This document shows positions 39,054-48,850 of a DNA stretch of 64,000 nt, one piece after another. The translations under genes were made by a program, and so were the position numbers. The DNA is taken from NCBI RefSeq assembly GCF_014650675.1, contig NZ_BMVK01000006.1, positions 1 through 64,000 of the forward strand, given 5' to 3'. The stretch comes from Streptomyces anulatus. Lineage in GTDB: Bacteria; Actinomycetota; Actinomycetes; Streptomycetales; Streptomycetaceae. The notes under the pieces are model-generated. The model saw only the letters and a list, made by a program, of their open reading frames with translations, had not been told where the DNA came from and searched no databases. The first letter of the stretch is position 1. Each line of letters starts with the position of its first letter.

Positions 39054-39079
39054 GGAATCTTTACCGCCGACCGGACGTT
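39054..39079 (+). promoter_or_regulatory. SigR-type promoter of rbpA
   Basis: GGAAT at 39054-39058, exactly 18 nt, then GTT at 39077-39079 fits the SigR (thiol-stress sigma) consensus. It is 63 nt from the RbpA start. rbpA of S. coelicolor is a known SigR target, so this agrees with established knowledge. Confidence 0.85.
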
Positions 39080-39141
39080 GACCGGATGACGACGACAGCG
39101 ACATTTTGTCCTGTGGGCGACAAGCCCGGGAGGCACGATTC

Positions 39142-39516
39142 ATGAGTGAGCGAGCTCTCCGCGGCACGCGACTTGTGGTTACCAGCTACGAGACGGACCG
39201 CGGCATCGATCTGGCCCCGCGCCAGGCGGTGGAGTACGCATGCCAGAACGGACATCGATTTGAGATGCCGTTCTCGGTAGAGGCAGAGATTCCGCCGGAG
39301 TGGGAGTGCAAGGCGTGCGGCGCCCAGGCACTCCTGGTGGACGGGGACGGCCCCGAAGAGAAGAAGGGCAAGCCGGCGCGCACGCACTGGGACATGCTCA
39401 TGGAGCGGCGCACCCGCGAGGAGCTGGAGGAGGTGCTGGCCGAGAGGCTGGCGGTTCTGCGCTCCGGAGCCATGAACATCGCCGTGCACCCGCGGGACAG
39501 CAGGAAGTCTGCCTGA
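39142..39516 (+). CDS. rbpA: RNA polymerase-binding protein RbpA
   Basis: 124-residue RbpA, an actinobacterial protein that binds RNA polymerase and group 1/2 sigma factors and stabilises open complexes. The core zinc-binding domain uses C34, H38, C56 and C59 (YACQNGHRF, WECKACG). A basic linker and the sigma-interacting helix follow (THWDMLMERRTREELEEVL). ATG at 39142 has GGGAGG upstream; an earlier in-frame ATG at 39106 adds residues absent from the family. It has two promoters in view, one of SigR type, and is followed by a very strong hairpin. Confidence 0.97.
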   Translation: MSERALRGTRLVVTSYETDRGIDLAPRQAVEYACQNGHRFEMPFSVEAEIPPEWECKACGAQALLVDGDGPEEKKGKPARTHWDMLMERRTREELEEVLAERLAVLRSGAMNIAVHPRDSRKSA

Positions 39517-39546
39517 CCGCGTAACACCGCACAGCAGCACAGCACC

Positions 39547-39595
39547 AAGAGCCGCGGGCCGTGACACAGAACCTGTGTCACGGCCCGCGGCTCTT
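39547..39595. terminator. Very strong bidirectional terminator
   Basis: A perfect 23-bp stem (39547-39569, 39573-39595) with a 3-nt loop lies between rbpA and the converging FxsA gene. Ends in a short T pair. Confidence 0.93.
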
Positions 39596-39684
39596 CGGCA
39601 TGCCCCGAGGGATCGTCCCGACGGCACGGCCCCGGTGCGGCCGGGCGCCGGTGCGGCCGAACCGGTGCGGCCGGGAGCCTTCCG

Positions 39685-40293
39685 TCAGGGTGTGAGGGGC
39701 GGGCGGGGGCCCCGAGGGTCGTCGTCGGGCCCGGAGGGCGCCTGGGAGCCGTCCTCGCGGATGACCTCGCCCTGGACGACCTTGCCGTCCGGCCGGTGCA
39801 TCCTGGCCTGCTGGAAGGCGTCCGAGAGGCCCCCCGGCGTCGCGGCCCGCATACGGCGCTCCAGCGAGCGCTCCGCGTAACGGCTGACCATGGTGCGCAC
39901 CGGTGGCACCAGCAGGATCAGCCCGGCCGCGTCGGAGATCAGACCGGGGATCAGGAGCAGCAGCCCGCCCAGCATCAGCAGCCCGTTGCCCCGGGAGCCC
40001 TTGCCGCCCGCGGGGGCGGCCGGCGGCGTGGCCGGAGCGCCGGGCTGCCCCGGCATCTGCTGGAGGGTCTCGGTGAGGTTCTTGAAGGCGCGCCGGCCGG
40101 CGCTCTTGATCACCACGGCGCCGAGCACGGCCCCGGCCACCAGGATCAGCAGCACGACGAGGCCGCCCGCGGCCGAGGCGACCAGGGTCAGCAGCCAGAT
40201 CTCCAGGACCAGCCAGGCGGCCAGGGCCAGCGGCAGGAATCTACGGGCGCGCGAGCGCCGGGGACGGGTCGGGGGCAGAGTGCCGGTCGTCAT
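39685..40293 (-). CDS. fxsA: FxsA family membrane protein
   Basis: 202-residue FxsA-like protein, named for the E. coli protein that affects phage T7 exclusion by F plasmids. It has two N-terminal membrane segments (about 21-63), an amphipathic stretch, then a hydrophobic pair LLMLGGLLLLIPGLISDAAG, the family hallmark, and PPVRTMVSR. The C-terminal 40 residues are polar and disordered. ATG at 40293 has GGGGA immediately before it, closer than ideal; leaderless translation is possible. Confidence 0.87.
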   Translation of the reverse strand: MTTGTLPPTRPRRSRARRFLPLALAAWLVLEIWLLTLVASAAGGLVVLLILVAGAVLGAVVIKSAGRRAFKNLTETLQQMPGQPGAPATPPAAPAGGKGSRGNGLLMLGGLLLLIPGLISDAAGLILLVPPVRTMVSRYAERSLERRMRAATPGGLSDAFQQARMHRPDGKVVQGEVIREDGSQAPSGPDDDPRGPRPPLTP

Positions 40294-40383
40294 GTCCCCA
40301 GTGTGCCTGTACGGGCGTGCAAGCGGCGTAAGGGGGTGATCATGAAGCCGGTCGGGCGACGCCCTCATCCGCCGGTCAGGGGC

Positions 40384-41151
40384 TCAGAGGGTCTTGCGGC
40401 CCAGGACCTTGTTCGCGCGGGAGGTGATGCCCCAGCCGGTGACCCGCCACAGCGCCTCGACGAGGATGTCCCGGCTCATCTTGGAGTCGCCGATCTCCCG
40501 GTCGACGAAGGTAATGGGGACCTCGACCACGTGATAGCCCGCCTCGACCGCGCGGCGGGCGAGATCCACCTGGAAGCAGTAGCCCTGCGAGGCGACCTCG
40601 CCCAGTCCGAGACCGTCGAGCGTCCCGGTGCGGAAGGCGCGGTAGCCGCCGGTGACGTCCCGGACGGAGAGACCGAGGGCGAGCCGCGAGTAGAGGCTGC
40701 CGCCGCGCGAGATCACCTCACGGCTCTTGGGCCAGTTGACCACGCGACCGCCCGGCACCCAGCGGGATCCGAGGACCAGATCGGCGCCCTTGAGCGCGGT
40801 GAGCAGCCGGGGCAGCTCCTCGGGCTGGTGGGAGCCGTCGGCGTCCATCTCGACGAGCACGCCGTAGCCGTGCTCGGAGCCCCAGGCGAAGCCCGCGAGG
40901 TAGGCGGCGCCGAGCCCTTCCTTGCCCTTGCGGTGCAGGACGTGGACCTGGTCGTCGGCCGCGGCGATCTCGTCCGCCGCCTTGCCGGTGCCGTCGGGGC
41001 TGTTGTCGTCGGCCACCAGGATGTCGACATCCGGGACGGCGGTGCGCACCCGGTCGACGATCGGCCCGATGTTCTCGACCTCGTTGTAGGTCGGGATGAT
41101 CACCAGAACCTTGCCGAGCGGGCCGAACTGCCTCTGACCGCCGTCGTTCAC
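40384..41151 (-). CDS. ppm1: Polyprenyl-phosphate mannose synthase
   Basis: 255-residue GT2 glycosyltransferase that makes polyprenyl-phosphate-mannose from GDP-mannose for protein O-mannosylation and lipid glycosylation. Seen: IPTYNEVENI, VADDNSPDGT, the metal-binding Asp103-Asp105 in EMDADGSH, GGRVVNWPKSR, and DVTGGYRAFR with QVDLARRA. It is the catalytic domain only, without the membrane lipoprotein N-acyltransferase domain fused in mycobacteria. GTG at 41151 has GGGGCA upstream. The S. coelicolor homologue is needed for phage phiC31 infection. Confidence 0.93.
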   Translation of the reverse strand: MNDGGQRQFGPLGKVLVIIPTYNEVENIGPIVDRVRTAVPDVDILVADDNSPDGTGKAADEIAAADDQVHVLHRKGKEGLGAAYLAGFAWGSEHGYGVLVEMDADGSHQPEELPRLLTALKGADLVLGSRWVPGGRVVNWPKSREVISRGGSLYSRLALGLSVRDVTGGYRAFRTGTLDGLGLGEVASQGYCFQVDLARRAVEAGYHVVEVPITFVDREIGDSKMSRDILVEALWRVTGWGITSRANKVLGRKTL

Positions 41152-41738
41152 TACTGCCCCTTAAAGTCCGTACACAGGGGGACACCATATCCAGCACATC
41201 GCCGCCGGGCTCCGACGCGGTCGCGCGGGCGTGCGGCGCGGCGCGGACAGACCCGTGGAACTGCGGACAGAACACGGGTCCACGACACGGTGCCCCTCCC
41301 CTGGGAGAGAAGCGCGAGAGAAAGCGTCGGAACTTCGGATCGGGGCCCGGCGCCCTTCGGGCCGACCTGGGACCCGCTGGCTGCGGGTCGACCGAAAGCC
41401 GTTGTCTACTGAACGTCCGGGCCCCACCCGGGTCCCACCCTCCGTCCGGCTGAAACCTTCCCTCGCCCCCGAGGCGCGGGCGCTGAACCTGGCTGTCAGC
41501 GGTGGTGCGCCGGTGCGGCACACCACCTCATGACCCAGCGGCGTTCGACGACTGCGTGGAGGTTTAACCGGTCGGACGTCCTGTGGTGGACCCGGCCGAA
41601 CCTACCGGCCCGTGGGCGCTTTCTGTCAACAGCCGTGCGACCTGCGACTTTTTCCGATATTGCCTGGTTAGTGCCGAGGGGCCGCAGGTCGCGGACCGGT
41701 GATCGGGCCATCGATCGGCGGTACGAAATGTCCCGACG
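41152..41738. other. 587-bp gap without a recognised gene
   Basis: Upstream of ppm1 and at the 3' end of the amidohydrolase gene. It holds several hairpins: GACCCGTG at 41250-41257 with CACGGGTC at 41273-41280, and GACCCGC/GCGGGTC near 41370-41400. 41640-41760 is AT-richer than average. Open frames are present on both strands, but none shows a protein-like composition or ribosome site. It could be a long ppm1 leader. Confidence 0.45.
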
Positions 41739-43385
41739 TCACTCGTTCGGTCGTACGTAGACAGTTTGTCCGAAGACCACGGTCCGCAGGCAGACGGGAA
41801 GGTCGGCACCGGGGTCGAGATCCGGCAGACCGGGCGTGCCGGACCGGGGGTCGGTGGACCATCGGGCGACCCGGTCGTCGGGGGCCTGGACCAGGAGTTC
41901 GGCGGTGCGCCAGACGGCGTAGTCGGCCGGGGCGCCGGGCACCAGGAGGCCACCGTCGTCACGGCCGACGGCCCGCCAGCCGCCGCGGGTGTGCGCGGTG
42001 AACCCGGCGCGGACCGAGATGCGGTGTTCCGGGGTGCGGTGGTGGGCGGCGGCCCGCACGGTGCCCCAGGGGTCGAGCGGGGTGACCGGGCTGTCGGAGC
42101 CGAAGGCCAGCGGCACTCCGGCGCGCAGCAGCGCCGCGTACGGGTTGAGGGTGGCGGCCCGCTCCGCGCCGAGGCGCTCGGCGTACATCCCCTCCGGGCC
42201 GCCCCAGGCGGCGTCGAAGGCGGGCTGGACGGAGGCGGTGAGTCCCAGTTCCGCGAAGGCGGCGATCGTCTCGGGGGTGAGCATCTCGGCGTGTTCGACG
42301 CGGTGGCGGGCGGCCCGGATCCGATCGAGGCCGAGCGTCCCGGCGGCGGCCCTGATGCCGTCCACCACGGCGGTGACCGCGGCGTCGCCGATGGCGTGGA
42401 AGCCCGCCTGGAGGCCCGCCTCGGTGCAGGCGGTGACATGGGCGGCGATCCGGGCGGCGTCCAGGTGGGCGGTGCCGGTGTGCGGGTCGTCCGCGTAGGG
42501 CCGGTGCAGGCAGGCGGTGTGCGAGCCGAGGGAGCCGTCGACGAACAGGTCGCCGGCCGCGCCGATCGCGCCCAGTTCGCGGATGCGCCGGGCGTCCTTC
42601 TCGTCGGCGATCTCCTCGGCCCAGAGGCCGAGGACGCGCGGCCCCGGCCGCTCGGCGGCGAGGGCCAGGAGGGAGGTGAAGTCCTCCTCGTCGGAGATCT
42701 CGGGCCCGCCGCACTCGTGCACGCTGCCGATGCCGAGGGAGGCGGCGTGGTCGAGGGCGGCGCGCTGCGCGGCGGCCCGCTGGGCGGCCGGGAGCGCGCC
42801 GTGGGCGGCGGCCCGTACCGCGTGGTGGGCGTCGCCGGTCAGCGGCGCGTCGGGGTGGTAACCGGTCATCGCGGTGACGCCGGGGACGAGGTCCAGCAGG
42901 GCGGTCGTGACGATCGCGGAGTGCACGTCGATCCGCGGCAGGTACAGGGCCCGGCCGCCGGCCGCCCCGTCGAGCTCGGCGCGCGAGGGGTGGCGGCGCT
43001 CGGGCCAGCGGGCGGAGTCCCAGCCGTGTCCGAGCAGAACGTCCCCGGCAGGGCGCCCCTTCGCGAACGCACGGACGAGGCCGAGTGCCTCGGACAGCGT
43101 GCGGGCGCCGGAGAGGTCGAGCCCCGTCAGGGCCAGGCCGGTGGCCGTGGTGTGCACATGGGCGTCGGTGAACGCCGGGGTGACCAGGGCGCCTTCGAGG
43201 TCGACCACCTCGTCCACGCCGCTCGCGAAGGCGTCGGCGGCTCCTTCGGACCCCACCCAGGCGACATGCCCGCGTTCGACGACCATCGCGGTGGCGAACG
43301 GGTCGGCCGGGCTGTGGACGTCTCCGCCGCGCAACAGCACGGTGCGGTGTTCGGGGGCGCTCTGGGGGGCGGTGCTCTGGCTCAT
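41739..43385 (-). CDS. Amidohydrolase (YtcJ/amidohydrolase 3 family)
   Basis: 548-residue metal-dependent hydrolase of the amidohydrolase superfamily, substrate unknown. N-terminal beta part (TVLLRGGDVHSP, VAWVGSEGAA), then the metal motif TPAFTDAHVHTTATG. Further motifs are GHGWDSARW, VDGSLGSHTACLH, GFHAIGDAAV, RVEHAEML (second metal His) and FGSDSPVTPLDPW. ATG at 43385 is chosen as the conserved start; GAGACT lies about 7 nt before it without a ribosome site, suggesting leaderless translation. 69 bp separate it from the next leftward gene. Confidence 0.88.
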   Translation of the reverse strand: MSQSTAPQSAPEHRTVLLRGGDVHSPADPFATAMVVERGHVAWVGSEGAADAFASGVDEVVDLEGALVTPAFTDAHVHTTATGLALTGLDLSGARTLSEALGLVRAFAKGRPAGDVLLGHGWDSARWPERRHPSRAELDGAAGGRALYLPRIDVHSAIVTTALLDLVPGVTAMTGYHPDAPLTGDAHHAVRAAAHGALPAAQRAAAQRAALDHAASLGIGSVHECGGPEISDEEDFTSLLALAAERPGPRVLGLWAEEIADEKDARRIRELGAIGAAGDLFVDGSLGSHTACLHRPYADDPHTGTAHLDAARIAAHVTACTEAGLQAGFHAIGDAAVTAVVDGIRAAAGTLGLDRIRAARHRVEHAEMLTPETIAAFAELGLTASVQPAFDAAWGGPEGMYAERLGAERAATLNPYAALLRAGVPLAFGSDSPVTPLDPWGTVRAAAHHRTPEHRISVRAGFTAHTRGGWRAVGRDDGGLLVPGAPADYAVWRTAELLVQAPDDRVARWSTDPRSGTPGLPDLDPGADLPVCLRTVVFGQTVYVRPNE

Positions 43386-43454
43386 GGGACCAGTCTCGCG
43401 CCTGTCGGCCGCCGCCCGGTCCCCGGCCCCCCTCACGGAGCGGCGGCCCGCCGT

Positions 43455-43895
43455 TCAGATACGCGGGGGCCGGGCCTCGTACGGGGTGGACAGGACGACG
43501 GTGGTCCGGGTGGACACGCCGGCGAGCGTGCGGATCCGGGTGAGCAGATGCTCCAGCTCCAACGGGGTCGCCACGCGCACCTTCAGGATGTAGTTCTCGT
43601 CCCCGGCGACGCTGTGGCAGGCCTCCAGTTCGGGCACCCCGGCGAGCCGTTCGGCGATGTCGTCGGGTGCGCTCGGGTCGAACGGCTTCACCGAGATGAA
43701 CGCGGTGAGGGGCAGCCCGACGGCCTCGGGGTCGACGACCGCGGCGTAGCCGCGGATCACCCCGCGCTGCTCCAGTCGGCGGACGCGCTGATGAACCGCC
43801 GAAGTGGACAGGCCCGTGGCCTTGCCCAGGTCGGTGTAGCTCATCCGCCCGTCCTTGACGAGCAACTCAACGATCTGACGGTCCAGCTCCTCCAT
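43455..43895 (-). CDS. Lrp/AsnC family transcriptional regulator
   Basis: 146-residue regulator. The N-terminal helix-turn-helix (MEELDRQIVELLVKDGRMSY, then TGLSTSAVHQRVRRLEQRG) is joined to a RAM/ACT-type ligand domain (SVAGDENYILKVRVATPLELEHLL). It binds DNA in oligomers and usually senses an amino acid. ATG at 43895 follows AGGT. It is upstream of the amidohydrolase gene in the same direction and divergent from the next gene, so it may control either. Confidence 0.93.
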   Translation of the reverse strand: MEELDRQIVELLVKDGRMSYTDLGKATGLSTSAVHQRVRRLEQRGVIRGYAAVVDPEAVGLPLTAFISVKPFDPSAPDDIAERLAGVPELEACHSVAGDENYILKVRVATPLELEHLLTRIRTLAGVSTRTTVVLSTPYEARPPRI

Positions 43896-44096
43896 GTGGA
43901 TCAACCTATGGCCCCGGGCACCGCTCGGCACAGTCGCGCGGGTCACGGAACGGCACCTGCGGGCAGCATGTGACGAATGCCACAGGTCCACGGGTCGGTA
44001 GCGGGCCGCCTCGCGGTTACCGGCGATCCGCGACGGGAAGTGCTTGCTGTGGTCGAGGCCGTGGCGCCTTGTGGCCCACCCGAGGGGGGAATTTCC

Positions 44097-44495
44097 ATGC
44101 AGAGCCTGAAGCTCACCGAACGTACCGAACCGGAGCCTGTCGATCCGGACGACGACGGTAGCGCCGACGCGTACGACATGTTCGAGATGGTCCGGGTGAT
44201 CTGCCCGGACTGCGCCCAGCCCATCGCGCTGCTGGCCGACGAGGACGTCCTGCCGGAGCACGCCCGGTGCCCCACGCCGTGGAACCCCTTCGTCCTCACC
44301 GTCTGCGCCGGAACCGGCCGCGGCGTGAGCGAAGCCCGGCCCGCGGACGAGACGCTGGAGCTCCAGGAGCAGGAGGCGGGGCTGCTGTTGACGCTCCCCC
44401 AGGGGCTCGACTGGCGGATGCAGCCCTTCTCGCACGCCGGCGGACCCGGCTCCCGTCCGCTGCGTGTGCCGTGGATGCGGCACGAGGCCGCCTGA
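44097..44495 (+). CDS. Conserved hypothetical protein with CxxC
   Basis: 132-residue protein. An acidic start (LTERTEPEPVDPDDDGSADA) leads to VRVICPDCAQPIALLADED, a zinc-ribbon-like CxxC followed by another cysteine in HARCPTPW, and a final LPQGLDWRMQPFSHAG segment. Possibly a small metal-binding protein. ATG at 44097 is well supported by GAGGGGGGA 6 nt upstream. Divergent from the Lrp regulator. Confidence 0.8.
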   Translation: MQSLKLTERTEPEPVDPDDDGSADAYDMFEMVRVICPDCAQPIALLADEDVLPEHARCPTPWNPFVLTVCAGTGRGVSEARPADETLELQEQEAGLLLTLPQGLDWRMQPFSHAGGPGSRPLRVPWMRHEAA

Positions 44496-44520
44496 CCCGT
44501 ACGCCGTACGCCCTGCCCAG

Positions 44521-44547
44521 CACCACGACGGCCCGGCCGCCGTGGTG
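44521..44547 (+). terminator. Probable terminator
   Basis: CACCACGACGG at 44521 pairs with CCGCCGTGGTG ending at 44547 (one mismatch, 5-nt loop), 26 nt after the stop of the preceding gene. Confidence 0.6.
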
Positions 44548-44656
44548 CCCGCGGTCCCGCACCCCCGGTCGCCGGCGACAAGGTGCGGGCACCCGCGAAC
44601 GAGCGCTCGAATCGGCGCGGCAGTGACCCCGGCCCGCCCTGCGGCGTTGGCCCCGT

Positions 44657-44962
44657 ATGACCACGCTGCATTCAACAGTCGGTCCGGGTCGCCGCCGTCT
44701 TGCCGCACCCGCCCCCGAAGAATCGGTTCCGCAGCCGGGAACGCCCGTACAGCCGCTGCCCCGCTCCACGGGGACCTCGCCCCTGGGCACCCCCGTGGAC
44801 CCGCCGATCTACAGCGCGCTGCTCAGGCAGTGGGAGAGCGACGGCCGCACACTGCCGGGCCGCCGCGACCCGGAGTGGAACCAGGCCGCGGCACTGCCCC
44901 CCTGGCCCGAGGCGCCGCTGCGGTTCAGCGCGTCTCGGGACCCGCGAGGTGGCGCGCGATGA
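44657..44962 (+). CDS. Small hypothetical protein
   Basis: 101-residue Pro/Arg-rich protein. The only ordered-looking part is VDPPIYSALLRQWESDGRTL and then DPEWNQAAALPPWPEA, which recur in short Streptomyces proteins of unknown role as far as I recall. There is no ribosome site at ATG 44657. The last 38 nt overlap the 3' end of the converging acyl-CoA dehydrogenase gene, which is unusual but possible. Moderate confidence that it is real. Confidence 0.55.
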   Translation: MTTLHSTVGPGRRRLAAPAPEESVPQPGTPVQPLPRSTGTSPLGTPVDPPIYSALLRQWESDGRTLPGRRDPEWNQAAALPPWPEAPLRFSASRDPRGGAR

Positions 44963-46097
44963 CCATGCGCTGGATCTGATTGGTGCCCTCCACGATCTGG
45001 AGCACCTTCGCCTCGCGCATCAGCCGTTCGACCGGGAAGTCGAGCGTGTAGCCGTATCCGCCGAGCACCTGTACGGCGTCGGTGGTCACCCGCATGGCCG
45101 CGTCCGTGCAGAACAGCTTCGCCATGGCGGCCTGCCGGGAGAAGGGCTCCCCCGCGTCCCGCAGTCGCGCCGCCTCCAGGTACAGCGCACGGCCGGCCTC
45201 GATCTGGGTGGCCATGTCGGCGAGCATGAACCGCAGCCCCTGGAAGTCCGCGATGGGGCGGCCGAACTGCCGCCGGTCTGTGGCGTACCGAACAGCCTCG
45301 TCCAGGGCGGCCTGGGCGACCCCGACGGCACAGGCGGCGATGCCGAGGCGCCCGGAGTCGAGCGCGGACAGGGCGATGGCGAAGCCCTGGCCCTCCTCGC
45401 CGATGCGCCGGTCGTCGCCGACCCGTACGCCGTCGAAGTGGAGCTGGGCCGTCGGCGAGCCCTTCATCCCCATCTTCTTCTCGGGGAGAGCGGCGTTCAG
45501 CCCCTCGGCGTCGCCGGGGACGAGGAAGGCCGTGATGCCGCGGGGGCCCTCGACGCCGGTGCGGGCGAGCACGGTGCAGAAGTCCGCGACGCCACCGTGG
45601 GTGATCCAGGCCTTGGTGCCGGTGATGACCCAGTCGTCCCCGTCCCGCACGGCCTTGGTGCGCAGGGAGGCGGCGTCGGAGCCGGATGCGGGTTCGGAGA
45701 GGCAGTAGGCGCCCAGCAGGCCGCCGGAGAGCATGGCCGGCAGGTGCGCGGCGCGCTGCGCGTCGGTGCCGTATCCGGCCAGGGCGTGGCAGGCGAGGGA
45801 GTGGACGCTGACGCCGAGACCGACGGTGAGCCGGGCCGCGGCCAGTTCTTCCAGGACCTGGAGGTAGACCTCGTAGGGCTGGTCACCGCCACCGTGGGCG
45901 GAGTCGTACGGAAGTCCCAGGAGTCCGGCCTCGGACAGGAGGGTGAAGACCTCTCGCGGGAAGACTCCGGCTTCCTCCTCCTCGGCCGCCCGGGGAGCGA
46001 TCTCCTTCGACACGATGTCGCGGACGAGCGCGACGAGCTGCCGGGACTCCTCGGTGGGCAGACGGCGTTCCACCGGCTGCGGGGCACGGTCGGACAT
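44925..46097 (-). CDS. Acyl-CoA dehydrogenase
   Basis: 390-residue FAD enzyme that desaturates acyl-CoA in beta-oxidation or branched-chain amino acid breakdown. Order of motifs: LLGLPYDSAHGGG, YCLSEPASGSDAASLRT (FAD/substrate binding), WITGTKAWITHGG variant, GMKGSPTAQLHFDGVRV, DRRQFGRPIADFQGLRF, QVLGGYGYTLDFPVERLMR and the catalytic Glu370 in IVEGTNQIQRM. ATG at 46097 with GGAG upstream. Single gene, with an inverted repeat GTGACCCGG/CCGGGTCAC (46179-46228) in its upstream region. Confidence 0.94.
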   Translation of the reverse strand: MSDRAPQPVERRLPTEESRQLVALVRDIVSKEIAPRAAEEEEAGVFPREVFTLLSEAGLLGLPYDSAHGGGDQPYEVYLQVLEELAAARLTVGLGVSVHSLACHALAGYGTDAQRAAHLPAMLSGGLLGAYCLSEPASGSDAASLRTKAVRDGDDWVITGTKAWITHGGVADFCTVLARTGVEGPRGITAFLVPGDAEGLNAALPEKKMGMKGSPTAQLHFDGVRVGDDRRIGEEGQGFAIALSALDSGRLGIAACAVGVAQAALDEAVRYATDRRQFGRPIADFQGLRFMLADMATQIEAGRALYLEAARLRDAGEPFSRQAAMAKLFCTDAAMRVTTDAVQVLGGYGYTLDFPVERLMREAKVLQIVEGTNQIQRMVIARHLAGPETR

Positions 46098-46354
46098 GAC
46101 GGCGCTCTCCTCCCTGTCGGGCGTTGCGGCGGTCGCGCGCTCGGGGTGGGAGAGGCGCCGCCGGGTGATCTCCCGGAAGTGACCCGGGAAAAACAGACTG
46201 CCCCGCCGATCCTGCCCTTCCGGGTCACGGGTGGCACGGTCATCGGCTGTGGCGGGATGAGTATGCCCGATCGGATGCCTCCCGTCACGGGGTCAACGCG
46301 CAGGCCGGACGGCCGGGAGTGCCTGCGGACCACCGGCGAATTGGTCCGAACCAT

Positions 46355-46384
46355 TGACCCAACTGGTCTAGTCCTTCTACGGTT
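46355..46384 (+). promoter_or_regulatory. Chitinase promoter with embedded DasR-like site
   Basis: TTGACC (46355-46360), 18-nt spacer, TACGGT (46379-46384). The spacer contains ACTGGTCTAGTCC, close to the DasR responsive element. A related ATTGGTCCGAACCAT lies just upstream, giving the TGGTC direct repeats described for Streptomyces chitinase promoters. Confidence 0.8.
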
Positions 46385-46482
46385 CCACCGGACGTCTATC
46401 GCGTCCATGTCAAACCGGGCGCTCCCGCCCGCAGTTCGGCCAGCACCCCCCACGCACCAGCCCTCCCCCACGAGGAGCCACG

Positions 46483-47754
<1,272 letters not shown>

Positions 47755-47779
47755 CGGCCGGGAGGCCGACGGACGGGAC

Positions 47780-47808
47780 GGGCGGGGTGCCGGACGGGCG
47801 CCCCGCCC
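47780..47808 (+). terminator. Terminator after the chitinase gene
   Basis: GGGCGGGGTGCC pairs with GGCGCCCCGCCC (12 bp, one G-U, 5-nt loop), followed by TTTCG, 25 nt after the stop. Confidence 0.8.
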
Positions 47809-47947
47809 TTTCGCGCGCCCTGTCCTGCCGGGAGACCGGAGTCAGGCCGTCACAGCAGACCGAGCAGTGGGCGACGCCACACCGCGCCCAGGGCCCAGCG
47901 GGGTCCGCGCACCGGCGGCGGACCCGGTGCCGGGCCCGCGTCCGCCC

Positions 47948-48730
47948 TCACTTGCGGCCGACGCCCGCGTACATCGCGACGTCGGGCGTCGGCGTCGCGG
48001 CCCGCCACGCGGAGCACGACACCACCCCGGGCTCCAGCAGTTCCAGGCCCTCGAAGTAGCGCGCGACGGCGGCCGGGGTCCGCTGCGTGAGCTTCGGCGT
48101 ACCGTGCTCGTTCCAGAACGCCACCGCCTCGTCCACGTCCGGCATGTCGGGGTGCGTGACGGTGTGGGACAGGACGAGGTGGCTGCCGGGGGCCAAGGCG
48201 TCCATGAGCCGGCGGACGATCGCGTACGACTCCTCGTCGTCCTCGACGAAGATGACGACTCCGAGCAGCATCAGCGCCACCGGCTCCGAGAAGTCGATGG
48301 TCTTCGCCGCCTCGGCCAGGATCGTGTCGACGTCCCGCAGGTCGGCGTCCAGGTAGTCGGTGCGGCCCTCGGGCGTCCCGACCAGCAGCGCCTGGGCGTG
48401 CGCCAGCACCAGCGGGTCGTTGTCCACGTACACGACACGGGCGTCGGGGGCCACGCGCTGAGCGACCTCGTGGGTGTTGTCGGCACTGGGCAGCCCCGTT
48501 CCGATGTCCAGGAACTGCGTGATGCCCTCCCGCTCGGCCAGATGTCGCACCGCCCGCCCCAGGAACAACCGGTCCGCCTTCGCGTATGCGCCGATCCCGG
48601 GGTGCAGCTCCCGGATCTCGTCACCGGCCGCCCGGTCGACCGGGTAGTTGTCCTTGCCGCCGGTCCAGTAGTTCCATATCCGGGCGGTGTGCGGGCGGGA
48701 CGTGTCGATGCGCGATTCGATGTCGTTCAC
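47948..48730 (-). CDS. SAM-dependent methyltransferase (DUF574 type)
   Basis: 260-residue member of the DUF574/SAM-methyltransferase family that is abundant in Streptomyces. Diagnostic start ARIWNYWTGGKDNYPVDR, SAM-binding loop FLDIGTGLPSADNTHEV, RVVYVDNDPLVLAHA, and the LMLLGVVIFVEDDEE region. Methyl acceptor unknown. GTG at 48730 begins the family sequence; TATGTT 6 nt upstream and no ribosome site suggest leaderless translation. Confidence 0.9.
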   Translation of the reverse strand: MNDIESRIDTSRPHTARIWNYWTGGKDNYPVDRAAGDEIRELHPGIGAYAKADRLFLGRAVRHLAEREGITQFLDIGTGLPSADNTHEVAQRVAPDARVVYVDNDPLVLAHAQALLVGTPEGRTDYLDADLRDVDTILAEAAKTIDFSEPVALMLLGVVIFVEDDEESYAIVRRLMDALAPGSHLVLSHTVTHPDMPDVDEAVAFWNEHGTPKLTQRTPAAVARYFEGLELLEPGVVSCSAWRAATPTPDVAMYAGVGRK

Positions 48731-48850
48731 GCGTTCAACATAGCGCTCACCTCGGCAACTCCCTTGACCCGATGACACTTTGGGCCGTCGGACGGGCATG
48801 CGTCGCGCTCCCCTCGCCCGCCGGGCAGGATCCCGCTAAGGTCTCGTCCG

